DNA from: Lawsonibacter sp.
GTDB lineage: Bacteria; Bacillota; Clostridia; Oscillospirales; Oscillospiraceae
Direction of reading: 5' to 3'
Length of the DNA stretch: 17,187 bases
Assembly: GCA_022798155.1 (NCBI GenBank)
Contig: JAAWLY010000024.1
Location: 1-17,187, forward strand
Under the pieces are notes generated by a model. It did not search any database. It was not told where the DNA came from and saw nothing but the letters and a program-made list of their open reading frames with translations. Positions within the stretch are counted from its first letter, which is position 1. Every line of letters begins with the position of its first letter. The translations under genes and the position numbers were made by a program. Positions 14,917 through 17,187 of this stretch are shown here, in pieces.

Positions 14917-16410
14917 TCATTTTTGCGTTTTAGGCAGGCGCTGATATACCCGCGCCTCCCGGCGCAGCCGCCGGGCCAGCTTCTCGTTATAGGTTCCGGG
15001 CAGGGTGCGCCATTTCCAGTTGTTCCCCAGGGTGGAGGGGGTGTTGATCCGGGCCTCGCTCCCCAGGCCCAGCAGGTCCTGGAACTGCATCACTGCCAAA
15101 TCGGCGGGGGAGGCCCAGGCGGCGCGCATCATCCCCCAGTGGTAGCCCTCCCGGCTGCTCAGGCGCAGATACGCCTTGGCATAGGCCGCGTCCTCCCTCA
15201 GGGCGGAGGCCATCCAGCCCTGGATGGTGTCGTTGTCGTGGGTGCCGGTGTAGGCCACGCAGTTGACCGGGTAGCTGTGGGGCAGGTAGCCGTTGTCCGT
15301 GTCCCGGCTGTCGAAGGCCAGCTCCAGCACCTTCATGCCGGGGTAGCCCGCGGCCTTCAGCAGCTTGCGCACCGAGGGGGTCAGAAAGCCCAGGTCCTCG
15401 GCAATGATGTCCTGCTTGCCCAAAGTCCTGTTCACCGCCTTGAAGAAGTCGATGCCCGGACCGGGCCTCCACCGGCCGCCGCAGGCGTTTTCCTCTCCAC
15501 AGGGGATGGCGTAGTACTCGTCGAAGCCCCGGAAGTGGTCGATGCGCAGGGTATCATACAGCTGGAACTGAAAGGCGATGCGCCGCAGCCACCAGGCATA
15601 GCCCTCCTCCTTCATTTTCTCCCAGTTGAACAGGGGGTTGCCCCACAGCTGGCCGTCGGCGGAGAAGCCGTCAGGGGGACAGCCGGCCACCTCGGTGGGC
15701 TGGCCGTTTTCGTCCAGCTGGAACTGCTCCGGGTTTGCCCACACATCGGCGCTGTCGCCAGAGACATAGATGGGCAAATCGCCAATGATGGACAGCCCCA
15801 GGCTGTTAGCGTACCTTTTCAGCTCCCGCCACTGGACGAAAAACAGATACTGCACTGCCCGCCAGAAATCCACCTCGCCGGCCAGCTCGCTCCGGGCCCT
15901 GTTCAGGGCGGCGGGCCGGCGCAGGCGCAGCTCCTCGGGCCAGGTAAACCAGGAGGCGCCGCCATGCTTCCCCTTCAGGGCCATGAACAGGGCGTAGTCC
16001 TCCAGCCAGTCGGACTGCTCGGCGCAAAAGGCGGTGAAATCGGGCCAGCCTTGGGCCAGCAGGCGCTCACAGGCCTTGTGCAGCACGGGGTAGCGGGTTT
16101 CATACAGCAGCCCGTAGTCCACCCGTTCCGGGTCGTCCCCCCAGTTGAGGGACCGGTACTCGTCCGGCTCCAGCAGGCCGTCAGCAGCCAGGAAATCCAG
16201 GTCGATGAAGTAGGGGTTGCCGGCGAAGGAGGAGAAGGCCTGGTAGGGGGAATCGCCGTAGCTGGTGGGGCCGATGGGGAGCAGCTGCCAGCAGCTCTGT
16301 CCCCCCGCGGCCAGGAAGTCGGCAAATTGGTAGGCCTCCTTCCCCAGGGTGCCGATGCCATAAGGGGAGGGCAGGGAGAAAATCGGCATAAGAACTCCTG
16401 CTTTTCTCAC
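14917..16410 (-). CDS. malQ: 4-alpha-glucanotransferase (amylomaltase)
   Basis: GH77 amylomaltase (497 aa) that moves alpha-1,4-glucan chains between maltodextrins and releases glucose. Key parts: N-terminal MPIFSLPSPYGIGTLG (8–23), WQLLPIGPTSYGDSPYQ (41–57), IGDLPIYVSGDSADVW (209–224), RIDHFRGF with nucleophile Asp291 (289–296), IIAEDLGFLT with acid/base Glu338, and GTHDNDTI with Asp392 (389–396). All catalytic residues are present and the length is that of bacterial MalQ. The start is chosen as GTG (16408–16410): AAGGTGA lies 5 bases upstream, and translation from there gives the family-typical beginning. The open frame runs 29 codons further upstream to 16497, but that would read through a hairpin and overlap lacI. 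It is the second gene of the lacI–malQ–amylase operon. Confidence 0.93.
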   Translation of the reverse strand: MRKAGVLMPIFSLPSPYGIGTLGKEAYQFADFLAAGGQSCWQLLPIGPTSYGDSPYQAFSSFAGNPYFIDLDFLAADGLLEPDEYRSLNWGDDPERVDYGLLYETRYPVLHKACERLLAQGWPDFTAFCAEQSDWLEDYALFMALKGKHGGASWFTWPEELRLRRPAALNRARSELAGEVDFWRAVQYLFFVQWRELKRYANSLGLSIIGDLPIYVSGDSADVWANPEQFQLDENGQPTEVAGCPPDGFSADGQLWGNPLFNWEKMKEEGYAWWLRRIAFQFQLYDTLRIDHFRGFDEYYAIPCGEENACGGRWRPGPGIDFFKAVNRTLGKQDIIAEDLGFLTPSVRKLLKAAGYPGMKVLELAFDSRDTDNGYLPHSYPVNCVAYTGTHDNDTIQGWMASALREDAAYAKAYLRLSSREGYHWGMMRAAWASPADLAVMQFQDLLGLGSEARINTPSTLGNNWKWRTLPGTYNEKLARRLRREARVYQRLPKTQK

Positions 16411-16437
16411 GTTTTTCACCTTTTTCTTGTAAGGGTA

Positions 16438-16461
16438 AAGGGCCGCCGTCAGGCGGCCCTT
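16438..16461 (-). terminator. Terminator-like hairpin between lacI and malQ
   Basis: GGGCCGCC (16440–16447) pairs with GGCGGCCC (16452–16459) around a 4-base loop, extended by AA/TT to about 10 pairs. On the minus strand it follows the lacI stop by 4 bases and leads into TTTACCCTT, a poor T tract. It probably lowers read-through into malQ or stabilises the lacI end rather than stopping transcription completely. Confidence 0.6.
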
Positions 16462-16465
16462 GCAG

Positions 16466-17187
16466 TTAGGAAAGCCGCGCCACGCTCTCCCCCTCAATCA
16501 GCTGGAAGGGAACCAGCTCATGCACAGGGGCGCTCCGGCGCTGGATGCTTCGTAGCAGGGTATCCACCCCCCGCTCGGCCAGCTGCTGGGTGTCCTGGCG
16601 GACGGTAGTCAGCCGGGGCAGGGAGTACTGGCCGATGACAATACCGTCGTAGCCCACTACCGAGATATCCTCCGGGACTCTCCGGCCCAGGTCGTTAAGG
16701 GCGCGGATGGCCCCCAGAGCCATCACATCGCTGATGGCAAAGATAGCGGTCAGGTCGGGACAGCGCTCCAGCAACACCTTGGTGGCGGCGTAGGCCTCTG
16801 GCATGGAGTAGCGGCAGGGCTCGCACTGCCGGTCCACATCGAAGGGCAGCCCCAGCCGCTGGCAGGCGTCCTGACAGCCGGTCAGGCGGCTGTAACTGAT
16901 CTGGGAGCAGGACCAGTTGCCCCCCAGCAGGCCGATGTGCTTATGTCCCTGGCCGGCCAGCAGCTCAATGACCTGCTTGGCCGCCTCCCCGTCGTCGGTG
17001 GTGAAGGAGGACAGGTTATCAAAGTCCAGCTCCCGGGCGGTGTTGGTCAGCAGCACGCAGGGTACGGCAACCGAGGCGAAGCCCGCCTCAAACAGCTCCA
17101 GGTCGCCACCCAGGAACAAAATCCCCATGGGCCGGCGCTCCCGGCACAGCTGGCAGGCGTAGGCCACCTCGTTGGCGTCCTCGTCCA
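16466..17187 (-). CDS. LacI-family transcriptional regulator, 5' end beyond the window
   Basis: C-terminal ~240 residues of a LacI/PurR-type regulator. The periplasmic-binding-protein-like effector domain is visible: MGILFLGGD near the start, VPCVLLTN, GLLGGNWSC, FAISDVMALGAIRALNDLG, and SVVGYDGIVIGQYSLPRLTTVRQD, the family's C-terminal signature. The DNA-binding HTH and first part of the ligand domain are missing because the window ends. The frame is open to the edge, so the GTG at 17165–17167 is not the start. Its position ahead of malQ and a GH13 gene suggests a maltodextrin or related sugar as effector and this operon as target; that is inference. The TAA stop is at 16466–16468, followed by a hairpin. 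Confidence 0.92.
   Translation of the reverse strand, partial: DEDANEVAYACQLCRERRPMGILFLGGDLELFEAGFASVAVPCVLLTNTARELDFDNLSSFTTDDGEAAKQVIELLAGQGHKHIGLLGGNWSCSQISYSRLTGCQDACQRLGLPFDVDRQCEPCRYSMPEAYAATKVLLERCPDLTAIFAISDVMALGAIRALNDLGRRVPEDISVVGYDGIVIGQYSLPRLTTVRQDTQQLAERGVDTLLRSIQRRSAPVHELVPFQLIEGESVARLS

Noticed and set aside
14080..16608. 842-aa plus-strand open frame
   Set aside because: It is antisense to malQ and the amylase gene, whose catalytic motifs are complete. Its composition (Gly, Gln, His, Val, Leu rich; no motifs) is that of a shadow in GC-rich DNA.
17165..17167. GTG as start of the LacI-family gene
   Set aside because: A LacI regulator needs an N-terminal HTH and the frame is open to the window edge; the gene is cut, not short.
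1..17187. CRISPR array, defence island, integrase/transposase or tRNA-linked attachment site
   Set aside because: No regularly spaced repeats, no terminal inverted repeats with a transposase, no integrase-like protein and no tRNA were seen. The only acquired-looking DNA is the small XRE island.

Overview
The window looks like chromosomal DNA from a high-GC gut Clostridia member of the Oscillospiraceae (Flavonifractor / Lawsonibacter / Pseudoflavonifractor type). The grounds are GC-rich coding sequence with GAGGTGA-type ribosome binding sites, consensus sigma-A promoters, a recJ–relA–dtd–MBL–hemZ gene order known from Clostridia, and a YhaN-type ATPase. The genus is inferred from style only; no 16S or other taxonomic marker is present.

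Layout, left to right. (1) 1–2173: the 3' part of a large membrane-anchored coiled-coil ABC-type ATPase (YhaN/SbcC-like), cut by the window edge just before its Walker A motif. (2) 2191–2966: a monocistronic signal peptidase I gene with its own TTGAAA-17-TATAAT promoter and a terminator. (3) 2977–13523: a long plus-strand run. It starts from a very good extended -10 promoter and holds recJ, a bifunctional (p)ppGpp synthetase/hydrolase (rel), dtd, a glyoxalase II-like metallo-beta-lactamase, hemZ, a uridine-kinase-like nucleoside kinase and a neopullulanase-type GH13 enzyme. Two terminator-like hairpins lie between recJ and rel. The run is interrupted between the MBL gene and hemZ by a small AT-richer island: a minus-strand DUF6809-like gene with a consensus promoter, divergent from a 73-aa XRE regulator whose stop codon overlaps the hemZ start (GTGA). 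(4) 13571–13605: a strong bidirectional terminator between converging operons. (5) 13618–17187: a minus-strand alpha-glucan operon, read right to left: a LacI-family regulator (cut at its 5' end by the window edge), 4-alpha-glucanotransferase (malQ) and a second GH13 alpha-amylase-type enzyme.

How the genes fit together: recJ, rel, dtd and MBL are housekeeping genes for DNA repair, stringent response, chiral proofreading of tRNA and thiol/acyl hydrolysis. The neopullulanase-like enzyme, MalQ and the second GH13 enzyme all lack signal peptides, so they probably act together in the cytoplasm on imported maltodextrins or glycogen. They sit in two converging operons, and only the minus-strand one begins with a LacI regulator.

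I found no CRISPR array, tRNA, rRNA, insertion sequence or recognisable defence system. The most unusual part is the XRE/DUF6809-like island and its link to hemZ. The rest is well-understood metabolism, with some notable regulatory architecture.
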